A DNA stretch of 64,000 bases. Source: Aliivibrio sp. GTDB lineage: Bacteria; Pseudomonadota; Gammaproteobacteria; Enterobacterales; Vibrionaceae. The DNA is taken from contig JAESQY010000090.1 in assembly GCA_016764915.1 (NCBI GenBank), forward strand, positions 1 through 64,000. The letters run 5' to 3'. The translations under genes and the position numbers were made by a program. How positions within the stretch are numbered: position 1 is the first letter of the stretch; each line of letters opens with the position of its first letter. Positions 1 through 7,523 of the stretch are shown piece after piece. Under the pieces are notes generated by a model, which was not told where the DNA came from, made no database searches, and worked only from the letters and a program-made list of their open reading frames with translations.

Positions 1-39
1 ACTTGCCGGGCTCCTGAACACCGACCGCCCTGCTCTCTA

Positions 40-1068
40 TCACCCACACCCACGTTCAATCGCATCATCAATGGTGATGACTTGGCGGAAAATACCATCC
101 ACTCCAAGTGATCCACCTTTTAATGCTTTGTGGCTGATATCGATATTTTTGTCTTTGGCCCCTGTCCATTTTGGGTAGGCTTCATGAGCAGTACTTGATG
201 GGGTAGATAAATAAGTGGTGCGGTATTTGGACTGAATCGACATACCACCTGCGTAGTCATCCAATTCACCAAACTTAGGTATCCAGAACACCTCATCAAA
301 ATAGACATGACCGTTAAAGCCTTGGCTGGTTCGTGCGTTTGTAGATAAGAAATAGAGTGAGGCTCCATTACTTAATTGCAGCTCATCTTTGCCTTTAAGC
401 TCAACGTCCCCAATCTCAAGCGCAAATTTTCGAATGTAGTTTTTGAATATCTCACTCTGCTTGCGAGAGGCTGATAAAAAGACCTGGTTGTCACCGTTAA
501 GCACTGCATCTTCAAAGGCTTCAAACGCAAAGTAATACGTTAAACCGATTTGACGTGATTTGAGGTAGAAACGGAACTCGTTCAGCTCGTCATCACATTT
601 GTGAGAGTGAATGTCTTTTTGATAAGCAAAGAACGTTTTCTCACGAAAGTCCGTTAATAAGTCGGCAGTAATGCAAGAGACATCATTCTTAGTCTTATTG
701 TTTGGCCTGCCACGTTTCTCTTCTGAATAACCTTCGCCGTTTCTTGGTTTCTTCTTGCGGCGCTCTGCAGCATCTCGTTTGTGCTTTTGCTCAAGCAACA
801 TTTCCAACTCTTTCAGTTGAGTTTCGTGCTTTTGGTCTACCCACAATAGATACGCAATTCGCTGCCTAAGCATTAACTCAACAGGCGCATCATCGCGCAT
901 TTTCTTCCACTCAAACTTTGATATCCACTGTTGAATTGTCCTGGGCGCGAGTGTTAATGCCTCGGCAATTTCAGCGGTTTTATATTGGCGCAAGTAGTAC
1001 CCCAATGCAGAGGTTTGCACTTGGGTATAAATGGGTTGTTCTGATGATACTGCTGAATTCATTTTCAT
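40..1068 (-). pseudogene. P2 gpP-type phage terminase large subunit, 3'-truncated
   Basis: This is the DNA-packaging ATPase of a P2-like phage. About 342 residues are left of the roughly 590 usual for the family. An N-terminal helix-turn-helix-like stretch (AEIAEALTLAPRTIQQW) precedes a charged linker. The ATPase core follows, with the deviant Walker A region KSRQIGLTYYFA and the Walker B region YFDEVFW. The frame ends just after VITIDDAIERGCG at a TGA, before the nuclease domain. An ATG at 1068 was taken as start; a TTG at 1089 would add seven residues. It is divergent from the scaffold gene, as P and O are in P2. The last ~50 bases at the left edge are GC-rich and do not continue the family, so the gene looks broken, by insertion or rearrangement. 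Confidence 0.85.
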
Positions 1069-1193
1069 CGTTACAGTGTGCAATAACAAAAATAATCCCT
1101 CAGTAAATCAGGATTCTATATTCCTTGTTTAGAAGCGAGATGAATACAAAAAGAGGTGTAATTTCGCTAAATTAAAATGAGAAATCACAGGAG

Positions 1194-2027
1194 ATGAGCG
1201 ACATGTTTCAATCAAAAGCCATTTGTATTTTGACTGCAGGTAAAACCGTAGACGGTCGGGATATTGACCAAAAAATCATTGATGATATTGCGCAAACCTA
1301 TGACCCCGAGGTCTACAACGCTCGCATCAATGAGAACCACTATAAGTGGAGCAGCAAGCTTGGTTCGGTGCTATCGGTAGAGAAACGCGACAACCAATTG
1401 TTTGCAGTGCTTAAACCCAATTCTCAACTATTGAATGTGGTTGAGTCGGGGCAATTGCTGCACACCTCTTGTGAGTTTATGGAAGATTTTGCAGGTACAG
1501 GTCAAGCCTATTTGACAGGGCTAGCCCTCACTGATGAACCCGCATCACTGGGCACCACTGAGATTCATTTATCAGACAACTCGAAAGAGAAAGGCGTGGT
1601 GTGTTTAAGCAGTGGCGCAACCATAGGCAAAGAGTCGTTCGATAAGCCAGAGCTAACTAAACAAGATGATTTAAGACTCCTGGCACGAATTAAACAACTG
1701 TTCAGCTCAAACGCTGAGCCGTCTAAATCACTTGATGAAGAGAATGAAGAAATGAGCGAAGAGCTAAAAGAGTTACTACAGGCGCAATCTGCGCAAATGA
1801 CAGCCTTATCAGCGCAAGTTACCAGCCTAAGTGCCGTGGTTGTTGAGCTAACGCCTAAAGAGCCTGAAAAGGAAGAACCGGAAGAGAAAAAAGACGAAAC
1901 CGAGCTAACCAGTAAGGTCGAAGCACTGTCGAGCAAACTTGATGAAGTGGTAACTAAATTGAGCAAAATCACTGATGAAAATCCGCGAAAACTGGCGGGT
2001 GAAGACGCTGATAACGACTACTTATAA
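1194..2027 (+). CDS. P2 gpO-type capsid scaffold/protease
   Basis: This is the scaffold protein that shapes the phage procapsid and then cleaves itself and the capsid proteins. It is 277 residues, close to P2 gpO (284). Alignment from memory to gpO places the serine-protease triad at Asp20 (TVDGRD), His49 (NENHYKW) and Ser92 (HTSCEF), all present. The motif TGLALTDEPASLGT is typical of the family. The C-terminal third is charged and predicted coiled coil, as expected for the scaffolding part. A strong AGGAG lies just upstream; the ATG at 1203 is better spaced from it and may be the true start. First gene of the rightward structural operon. Confidence 0.9.
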   Translation: MSDMFQSKAICILTAGKTVDGRDIDQKIIDDIAQTYDPEVYNARINENHYKWSSKLGSVLSVEKRDNQLFAVLKPNSQLLNVVESGQLLHTSCEFMEDFAGTGQAYLTGLALTDEPASLGTTEIHLSDNSKEKGVVCLSSGATIGKESFDKPELTKQDDLRLLARIKQLFSSNAEPSKSLDEENEEMSEELKELLQAQSAQMTALSAQVTSLSAVVVELTPKEPEKEEPEEKKDETELTSKVEALSSKLDEVVTKLSKITDENPRKLAGEDADNDYL

Positions 2028-2088
2028 GTAACCGGCTATCGAGTTTCTTATTCTCTTTTAAACGTATTAATTTTATTTGGATTTAATT

Positions 2089-3123
2089 ATGCAACCAAAA
2101 ACAAAACTGGCCGTAGAAGGTTATAAAAAAGCCGTAGCCAAGCAAAACGATGTGGATGATGTCACTGAGAAATTCAATGTCTCTCCCAACGCAACACAGA
2201 AAGTTGTGGCACAAATTCGCGAAAATAACTGGTTCTTGCGCAAAGTAAATATCGTGCCTGTGAGCAACCAAAAAGGTGAAGCCATTGGTTTAGGCGTGAC
2301 GGGTATGATTGCCAGTCGAACCAATACCAAAACAGGTACAGAGCGTAAAACCAAAGCCGTGTACAACATGATATCCATGCCGTACTTGTGTGAAAAAGTA
2401 GATTTTGATTCGCACATTCGATATGAGCAGTTAGATGCCTTTGCTCATTTTCCTAACTTCAACAAACTGATCACCTCACAAACTCGTGAGCAGATTGATA
2501 TGAACAAAGTCACCATCGGTTTTTATGGCAAATCGTGCGCCGTTAATACCAATGCAGAAACCAATCCAAACGGCGAAGATGTGTGTAAAGGGTGGTTCCA
2601 AGCCATTCGTGACCACAACGCTGATGCAATGCTCGTTCGAGGTAAAACCGTTGATGAAATTCGCATTGGTGAAGGTGGTGATTTCGTAAACCTTGATTTG
2701 GCCGTCATGAACGTCAAAGGGCTATTAGGTGATGAATGCGTCAACGCGACCGATTTAGTCGCCTTGATTGGCTCTGATCTTCTTTCGTATGACAAAGCCA
2801 AGTTTTACGCTGCTCATGGTAATACCCCAAGCGAAAAATCACTGATTGAAGATAAACAAGTGATCGGCACTTATGGCGGTTTACCTGCTCTGTGTCCACC
2901 GTCATTTCCGCCAACGGGGATCATGGTGACAAGCTTGAAGAACTTATCCATCTACATTCAAAAGGACTCCATTCGCCGCTCAGTCGCCATTAAAAACGAC
3001 CGACTTGATCAGATTGAAAACTTTGAATCCATGAACATGGCGTATGTGGTCGAGCAACTGAAAAAAGCAGCGGCTATTGAGTTCGATAACGTGAAGCTTT
3101 GGATTGATGGCGCTTGGGTTTAA
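2089..3123 (+). CDS. P2 gpN-type major capsid protein
   Basis: Major head protein, 344 residues from the ATG at 2089, about the size of P2 gpN (357). Family features include the N-terminal segment with FNVSPNATQKVVAQIRENNWFL, the middle motif RTNTKTGTERK, and the C-terminal SRxxxAIKNDRLDQIENFESMN-like stretch near residues 300-325. It follows the scaffold gene as in P2. Unlike P2, no small terminase gene comes directly after it: only about 100 bases separate it from the head-completion gene, and the gpM-like gene is found later in the tail operon. Confidence 0.9.
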   Translation: MQPKTKLAVEGYKKAVAKQNDVDDVTEKFNVSPNATQKVVAQIRENNWFLRKVNIVPVSNQKGEAIGLGVTGMIASRTNTKTGTERKTKAVYNMISMPYLCEKVDFDSHIRYEQLDAFAHFPNFNKLITSQTREQIDMNKVTIGFYGKSCAVNTNAETNPNGEDVCKGWFQAIRDHNADAMLVRGKTVDEIRIGEGGDFVNLDLAVMNVKGLLGDECVNATDLVALIGSDLLSYDKAKFYAAHGNTPSEKSLIEDKQVIGTYGGLPALCPPSFPPTGIMVTSLKNLSIYIQKDSIRRSVAIKNDRLDQIENFESMNMAYVVEQLKKAAAIEFDNVKLWIDGAWV

Positions 3124-3224
3124 CCCCATAACTTAACACCCCCCATGCAGGCTATCGCGGCTTTATCAAAAAGGATTAATTTTTGTTATTAGCTAAGCGT
3201 TCAGCCTGCACCTAAGAGGTTCTT

Positions 3225-3674
3225 ATGGAATTTGTTGGAAATAAAAACGAACAGTACAGCTCAACACTGCCAGCAACAGAGCTATACCCAGAGCTTACGA
3301 TTGCAGAGTTTCAGTCTGTGTTTCATTTTTTGAGTAATGAAACAGAGGCGGGGATTTTGCACCACTGCACGGTGGCCAGAGTCACGGTGAACCAAGAGCT
3401 ATTAGACACCATTAAACCTTTTGGCAGCCTGGACAAATTATCCCTTGAGCGTTTTGGCGAAACTCAAACTGGAGTCACTTTATACAAACAGGCGGTGGTT
3501 GCGTTAACGGCCAACTTTCTTGTTGAAAACCAATTAAGCATGAATGCCACCACTGAGGCTGCAGAGCGGCAAGAGGCCATTCAAGCCAAAGCCGACCATT
3601 CATTGGTGCAGTACCGCCGAGCCGTTGATTTGCTGCTTAACGCGAAAGAAACCTACTGTTTTGAGGTGGTGTGA
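3225..3674 (+). CDS. P2 gpL-type head completion/stabilisation protein
   Basis: A 149-residue protein matching the gpL head-completion family in size, position and overall pattern: an acidic helical first half, the central LYKQAVVALTANFLVENQL and the C-terminal HSLVQYRRAVDLLLNAKET. gpL binds the head-tail connector after DNA packaging. An AGAGG ribosome site precedes the ATG. Its stop TGA overlaps the ATG of the next, broken gene, so translational coupling was the original state. Confidence 0.75.
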   Translation: MEFVGNKNEQYSSTLPATELYPELTIAEFQSVFHFLSNETEAGILHHCTVARVTVNQELLDTIKPFGSLDKLSLERFGETQTGVTLYKQAVVALTANFLVENQLSMNATTEAAERQEAIQAKADHSLVQYRRAVDLLLNAKETYCFEVV

Positions 3675-4146
3675 TGAAAGCGCTGCAAAGTTTAACTGAG
3701 CTATTACCAAGCAGGTGACAGATGCCAAAACCCTTGATGTGTGGGCTGAGGATGGCGAATTGGTTTGTACCCAGTCAAGTGTGATTGATGGGTTTGAGAT
3801 TGCTTATACCGTCAATATCAACATGACAGGCGTGGACGTTCAGCCGCATATTCTGATGATGCACCTGGTGACTTGGCTTAATAAATACGATGTAGAGCGA
3901 GAGAATAAAGGGTTGTCGCCACCGTCGTTCGCTACCGAATTGTTGGATAAAGGCAAATGCGATATCAAGCTGAAAATTGATATTCAAGAAGCTTACTCAC
4001 TGAGTGAAAGTGAGCAGGGCAATTGGCAGCAAAACGGGACTCGATATGAGTGCGTGAGTGAGTTTACCAATGCAGTCGTTGAAGCTGATTTACCACCGCT
4101 GCTTTTTATCGGAGGTCATGAAAAGGATCTTCCATCATGCAGCTAA
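3674..4146 (+). pseudogene. P2 gpR-type tail completion protein, frameshifted
   Basis: A first frame opens at the ATG overlapping the end of gpL and reads MKALQSLTELLPSR before a TGA at about 3716. A second frame, one base off, continues at GTG 3715 with VTDAKTLDVWAEDGELVCTQ and runs 143 residues. Joined, they give a start and a body like the P2 gpR tail completion family. The simplest reading is a one-base deletion near 3710-3715. Translation from the GTG would still give most of the protein, but the ribosome site in front of it is poor. No slippery heptamer is visible, so programmed frameshifting is unlikely. Confidence 0.65.
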
Positions 4147-4658
4147 CCAGTCCTGAGCATTTAACCCATGTCATTAATGGGTTGATATTAACGGCCCCTG
4201 AAAAGTTTGATTTAAATAAGCGTTTGGCCAATCGCTCACGGCAGTTCTTTAGAGAGCAAATACGCAAACAGCGCGATATTGACGGCAACAGTTATCAAAA
4301 AAGAGGCAGGCGAAAGATAACGCTCGATAGCAAAACCCGAAAAGCCAAAGAGAACAAAAATATGCTGCTTGGTTTTGGCCGAGCACTAAAAACCAAAGTG
4401 GATGAACAGAGCTTTGAAGTCGGCATTGCAGGTGTGGCAGGCAATATGGCAAGAGTCCACAACGAAGGTGAGGGCGCATCATTCACAACACGAGTTAATG
4501 GCTATTACAACAGCCGAACCAGTCGCTGGGAAGGTGGGGTAAAAGTGAAACAGAACTACCAAATGCCCAAACGAACATTCATTGGATGGACACCAGCGCT
4601 TGAGCGTGAATTGCTTGCCATGGTGTCAGAGCACTTTTTAACAGGCGTGGAGAGCTAA
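4137..4658 (+). CDS. P2 gpS-type tail completion / virion morphogenesis protein
   Basis: A 173-residue basic protein of the phage virion morphogenesis family (gpS). Recognisable elements are the early RSRQFFREQIRKQRDIDG, the GGS-type core KTRKAKENKNMLLGFGRAL, the motif NMARVHNEGEG and the C-terminal PKRTFIGWTPALERELL. gpS acts at the head-proximal end of the contractile tail. Its start overlaps the preceding gpR remnant by ten bases, as in the R-S pair of P2. Confidence 0.85.
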   Translation: MQLTSPEHLTHVINGLILTAPEKFDLNKRLANRSRQFFREQIRKQRDIDGNSYQKRGRRKITLDSKTRKAKENKNMLLGFGRALKTKVDEQSFEVGIAGVAGNMARVHNEGEGASFTTRVNGYYNSRTSRWEGGVKVKQNYQMPKRTFIGWTPALERELLAMVSEHFLTGVES

Positions 4659-4826
4659 ATGCAAACCGTAAGATTGAAACCTAAAAAAGGATTGCTGGTT
4701 CGCGATCCACTCACCCGAGAGCCGTTAAAGGCCACGGGCGAAACTAAACCAAGAAACACTTACTGGCTGCGCCGAATACAAGACGGCACCGCGCTTATTG
4801 TTGAGCAGAAAAAGGAAACTAAATAA
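4659..4826 (+). CDS. DUF2635-type small phage protein
   Basis: A 55-residue ORF packed tightly between gpS and the sheath gene, starting one base after the gpS stop and ending directly before the sheath ATG. The sequence has the family pattern of an early LKPKKGLLVRDPLTREPL, then TYWLRRIQDGTALI near the end. DUF2635 proteins occur next to the sheath gene in Mu-like phages; their role is unknown. It is too short for most gene finders but its exact fit between neighbours supports it. Confidence 0.8.
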   Translation: MQTVRLKPKKGLLVRDPLTREPLKATGETKPRNTYWLRRIQDGTALIVEQKKETK

Positions 4827-5960
4827 ATGAGCATTAGCTTTTCAGAGGTTCCAAACAATGCACTGGTGCCAGGCGTTTATATTGAAATTGATAACAGCCT
4901 AGCCAACAGCGCCGAAGACCAACAAATATTTTTAGTGATCGGTAATGCGGTTGCGGGGGCGGCTGTTGCTCCCAATAAGGTGGTGCTTTGCATGAGTGAA
5001 AGCTCAGCCCGTGAGCAGTTTGGTGAGTCGGACATTACCAAAATGTTGAAGTACTTAAAAAAACAAGATGAAACCATGCCCGTTTACGCGGTGAGTGTGG
5101 ATGCTGGCGACACCATGAGCGCCCTTGCTGCTCTTGGTGATAAACAGTACCACCACATTATCTGCTCATTGAATGATGATACGACCGTGCGTGATTTGGG
5201 TGAGTTTTTAGATAAACGCTACGAAGCTTTGCAAATGATACCGGGCATCGCTTATTTACCTAAAAAAGATACGCATGCTGGGCTTGTGACTTATGGCGCG
5301 AAATCTAACTGCCCATTAATCAGTTTTATGTCCATTAATGCTGTTGGTGATTCAGCCAATGTGGCGCTAACCGAAGCGGAAGCAATCGCTGCGTGGGCTG
5401 GTCAAATTGCCCCTTCATTAGCTAATGATCCATGTCGACCACTTCAAACACTCAAAATGAATGGAGTGTATTCGATAGCGGCCAGTGAATTTGATTGGGC
5501 TGAGCGTAACTTACTGCTGCACGAAGGCATGGGTACCTACACCGTAACCGCCACAGGTGAAGTGTTGATTGAGCGCCCCGTTACTGCTTACACAGAAAAT
5601 GCGGCAGGGATTGCGGATAACAGTTATCTCGATGTGATGACACCTGCAACGGCCATGTACTTTCGCCAAAAACAACGCTCACTTATTCAAAGTAAATACG
5701 GGCGACACAAACTGGCCAAAGATGGAACGAATTTCGCTCCAGGACAAGCCATTGCCACCCCGAGCATGATTAAAGGTGAGCTGTTAACTCTTTACAAAGC
5801 GTTGGAGTATCAAGGCATTGTTCAAGATTTTGAGGGCTATAAAAAGTCGTTAATTGTGAACCTCGATGCAAGCAACAAAAGCCGCATCAACTATCAAGAC
5901 AGTCCACAGTTTATCAATGGTTTGATCATCACTGCGGGTAAAATTCAATTTAGAAAGTAA
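4827..5960 (+). CDS. Mu-type contractile tail sheath protein
   Basis: Tail sheath subunit, 377 residues; Mu gpL is about 495. It shows the Mu-type N terminus (ISFSEVPNNALVPGVYIEID) rather than the P2 FI type. Later features are the conserved YSIAASEFDWAERNLLLHEGM segment and a C-terminal region with YLDVMTPATAMYFRQ and KSRINYQDSPQFINGL. Sheath subunits polymerise around the tube and contract to drive it through the envelope. Together with the DUF2635 gene and tube it forms a Mu-type tail block placed after a P2-type head block. Confidence 0.88.
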   Translation: MSISFSEVPNNALVPGVYIEIDNSLANSAEDQQIFLVIGNAVAGAAVAPNKVVLCMSESSAREQFGESDITKMLKYLKKQDETMPVYAVSVDAGDTMSALAALGDKQYHHIICSLNDDTTVRDLGEFLDKRYEALQMIPGIAYLPKKDTHAGLVTYGAKSNCPLISFMSINAVGDSANVALTEAEAIAAWAGQIAPSLANDPCRPLQTLKMNGVYSIAASEFDWAERNLLLHEGMGTYTVTATGEVLIERPVTAYTENAAGIADNSYLDVMTPATAMYFRQKQRSLIQSKYGRHKLAKDGTNFAPGQAIATPSMIKGELLTLYKALEYQGIVQDFEGYKKSLIVNLDASNKSRINYQDSPQFINGLIITAGKIQFRK

Positions 5961-5990
5961 CTCATTAACGTGAGTTTCTTGGAGTAAATT

Positions 5991-6356
5991 ATGAGTACAA
6001 ATATAACCAGTCGTGGTTTTTTGGATGCGGGCTCTTTAGGGCGACTGCCAACCAAAGAGGGAGCCACCATTAATTTTGGTGGCATAAAACGAGAGCCTGT
6101 TTTGGGTGACTCTGGCGTTCTTGGCTACAGTGAATCATTTGATAGTGCGCCAAGCATTAAGGTCACCATTGCTCACGTTAATACCACTGATGAAACCGCG
6201 ATTAAAAACTTCACAGGTGAGAACCTTACCTTTAATACCAACAACGGTAAGAGTTACACCTTAATGAATGCATGGGTCGGCGATCCACTTGAGCTGAATA
6301 TTAAAGATGGTCAGCTCGAGGTGATGTTCTATGGCACCGAGCTTACTCCCCAATAG
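5991..6356 (+). CDS. Mu-type tail tube protein
   Basis: A 121-residue inner tube protein of the Mu gpM/PF10618 family. The start with GFLDAGSLGRLPTKEGATINFGG and the end with KDGQLEVMFYG are characteristic. It forms the rigid tube inside the sheath. An AGGTAA-poor but adequate GGAG site precedes the ATG (TTCTTGGAGTAAATT). It follows the sheath by 30 bases, the usual order. Confidence 0.85.
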   Translation: MSTNITSRGFLDAGSLGRLPTKEGATINFGGIKREPVLGDSGVLGYSESFDSAPSIKVTIAHVNTTDETAIKNFTGENLTFNTNNGKSYTLMNAWVGDPLELNIKDGQLEVMFYGTELTPQ

Positions 6357-6371
6357 ACACGAGGTAATAAC

Positions 6372-7088
6372 ATGTTAACGCTATTACTAAAACGACAAGC
6401 ACGAGCAAAAGTCTTGGCAGAGCAACAGACAGTAAACCAGAGCAAAGTTGAGCCTGGTGACGACATGCCAGGTGACGTGCAAAAAACCTCACGCCCATCA
6501 CTGGATGAGAAACCGTGGGATGAAGTGCAACAGACGTTGAAGATGGACTTGGAATACTCAAGAACCTTAGCTGGCTCTCAAGAGAAGGTGCCATTTAAAG
6601 AAGAGCTCATTAAAAAGTACACGCCATTGGTTAAAAAACTGCTCAGCACACACGACAACCTTGAAGGGCTTGATGTGATTTGGTGGTTCTATCAATGGCA
6701 GATTGATTGTGGTCTGTTGGCTTTAATTCATGATGAGTTTAAAGCGGCGATATTAAAAGGTTTGAACACGCCAAGCAGTTGGAAATCAGGCGGTCAAACG
6801 GCTTACTGCGACATTGTTTTTAAATACTCGCATGAAGCTCAAAAAGCTAAGAAATCGTTCAACAGTAAATACCTCAGTGATGCCATCACCGATTTACTAG
6901 AAGGCACACTTGCTACCAATCCGCCATTGAAAGTGAAAATGTTTCGCCTGGCGGGTGATCTGTTGCTTGAAGCGGGTAAGCCTAAAGAAGCACTCGCACT
7001 GTTTGAAATTGTCATGACGATTGACCCTAAAAAAGGCGGTCGTATAACCAAAGTGAAAGAACTAAAAGAAGAGCTTAATCATGAGTAA
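6372..7088 (+). CDS. P2 gpM-type terminase small subunit, displaced into the tail operon
   Basis: A 238-residue helical protein resembling P2 gpM, the small terminase subunit. Matching features are the centre VIWWFYQWQIDCGLLAL with KGLNTPSSWKSGGQTAYCDIV (gpM has a comparable WRLDTGD...LTMPG region). The C terminus has KMFRLAGDLLLEAGKPKEALALFEIVMTIDPKKG, like the gpM repeat-like tail. In P2 this gene lies between N and L; here it sits between the tube and the tail chaperone, where small assembly proteins are expected. It overlaps the next gene by eight bases. The call rests on pattern recognition; a tail-assembly role cannot be excluded. Confidence 0.65.
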   Translation: MLTLLLKRQARAKVLAEQQTVNQSKVEPGDDMPGDVQKTSRPSLDEKPWDEVQQTLKMDLEYSRTLAGSQEKVPFKEELIKKYTPLVKKLLSTHDNLEGLDVIWWFYQWQIDCGLLALIHDEFKAAILKGLNTPSSWKSGGQTAYCDIVFKYSHEAQKAKKSFNSKYLSDAITDLLEGTLATNPPLKVKMFRLAGDLLLEAGKPKEALALFEIVMTIDPKKGGRITKVKELKEELNHE

Positions 7089-7350
7089 AAAGTTTTCTAC
7101 TGTGAAATTGATGACACCCATGGAAGTGGACGGAAAAGAAGTCACTGAAATCAAACTTCGAAAACCGTGTGCTGGTGACTTGCGTGGTTTGAATTTGATT
7201 GGCGTGGTTGAAATGCACTTTGATGCGGCTAGTGTGATTTTACCAAGAATATCTTCACTGAATGAGCGCGATATATTGAACATGGAGGTGGAGAACTTAG
7301 CGCCACTAATGACGGAAATCGCCTCTTTTTTCGTGGATATGAAACACTAA
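7081..7350 (+). CDS. Tail assembly chaperone gpE / Mu gp41-type
   Basis: An 89-residue protein with the phage tail assembly signature: an early KLMTPMEVDGKEVTEIKLRKPCAGDLRGL and a late LMTEIASFF. This family (P2 gpE, Mu gp41) coats the tape measure during tail assembly. It ends a few codons after a run of six T (7326-7331) that allows the ribosome to slip into a second frame. Its ATG overlaps the end of the preceding gene. Confidence 0.85.
   Translation: MSKKFSTVKLMTPMEVDGKEVTEIKLRKPCAGDLRGLNLIGVVEMHFDAASVILPRISSLNERDILNMEVENLAPLMTEIASFFVDMKH
7326..7332 (+). promoter_or_regulatory. Programmed -1 ribosomal slippery site
   Basis: The heptamer T TTT TTC in the gpE frame matches the X XXY YYZ slippery pattern, eighteen bases before the gpE stop codon. 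Slipping back one base opens the gpE' frame, whose product is recognisable as GpE family. Confidence 0.75.
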
Positions 7351-7490
7351 TTGAGCGGGTAGAAACCTATTATGCCGATCTCGCGCTAGTGTTTCATTGG
7401 CAGCCTAGTGAAATAGACAGACTCAGCTTAGACGATTTGATTTTCTTTCGTGAAGAAGCCCGAGTTCGTCACCAACCAGAGAGCACTTAG
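7332..7490 (+). CDS. gpE' extension made by -1 frameshift on gpE
   Basis: From the slippery heptamer T TTT TTC (7326-7332) the -1 frame reads RGYETLIERVETYYADL, then ALVFHWQPSEIDRLSL, then DDLIFFREEARVRHQPEST and a TAG. The part VFHWQPSEIDRLSLDDL is the hallmark of the P2 gpE+E' (GpE, PF06528) family. Frameshifting would give a 136-residue E-E' fusion that shares its first 84 residues with gpE. This small frame has no start of its own. Paired chaperone/fusion products are conserved in long-tailed phages. Confidence 0.82.
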   Translation, partial: RGYETLIERVETYYADLALVFHWQPSEIDRLSLDDLIFFREEARVRHQPEST

Positions 7491-7523
7491 CTCTCTTTTT
7501 TGTACCTAAAATAGGGCCATATT

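Noticed and set aside
40..1089. Extended terminase start at TTG 1089
   Set aside because: ATG codons at 1068 and 1062 give better starts; the extra residues show no family similarity.
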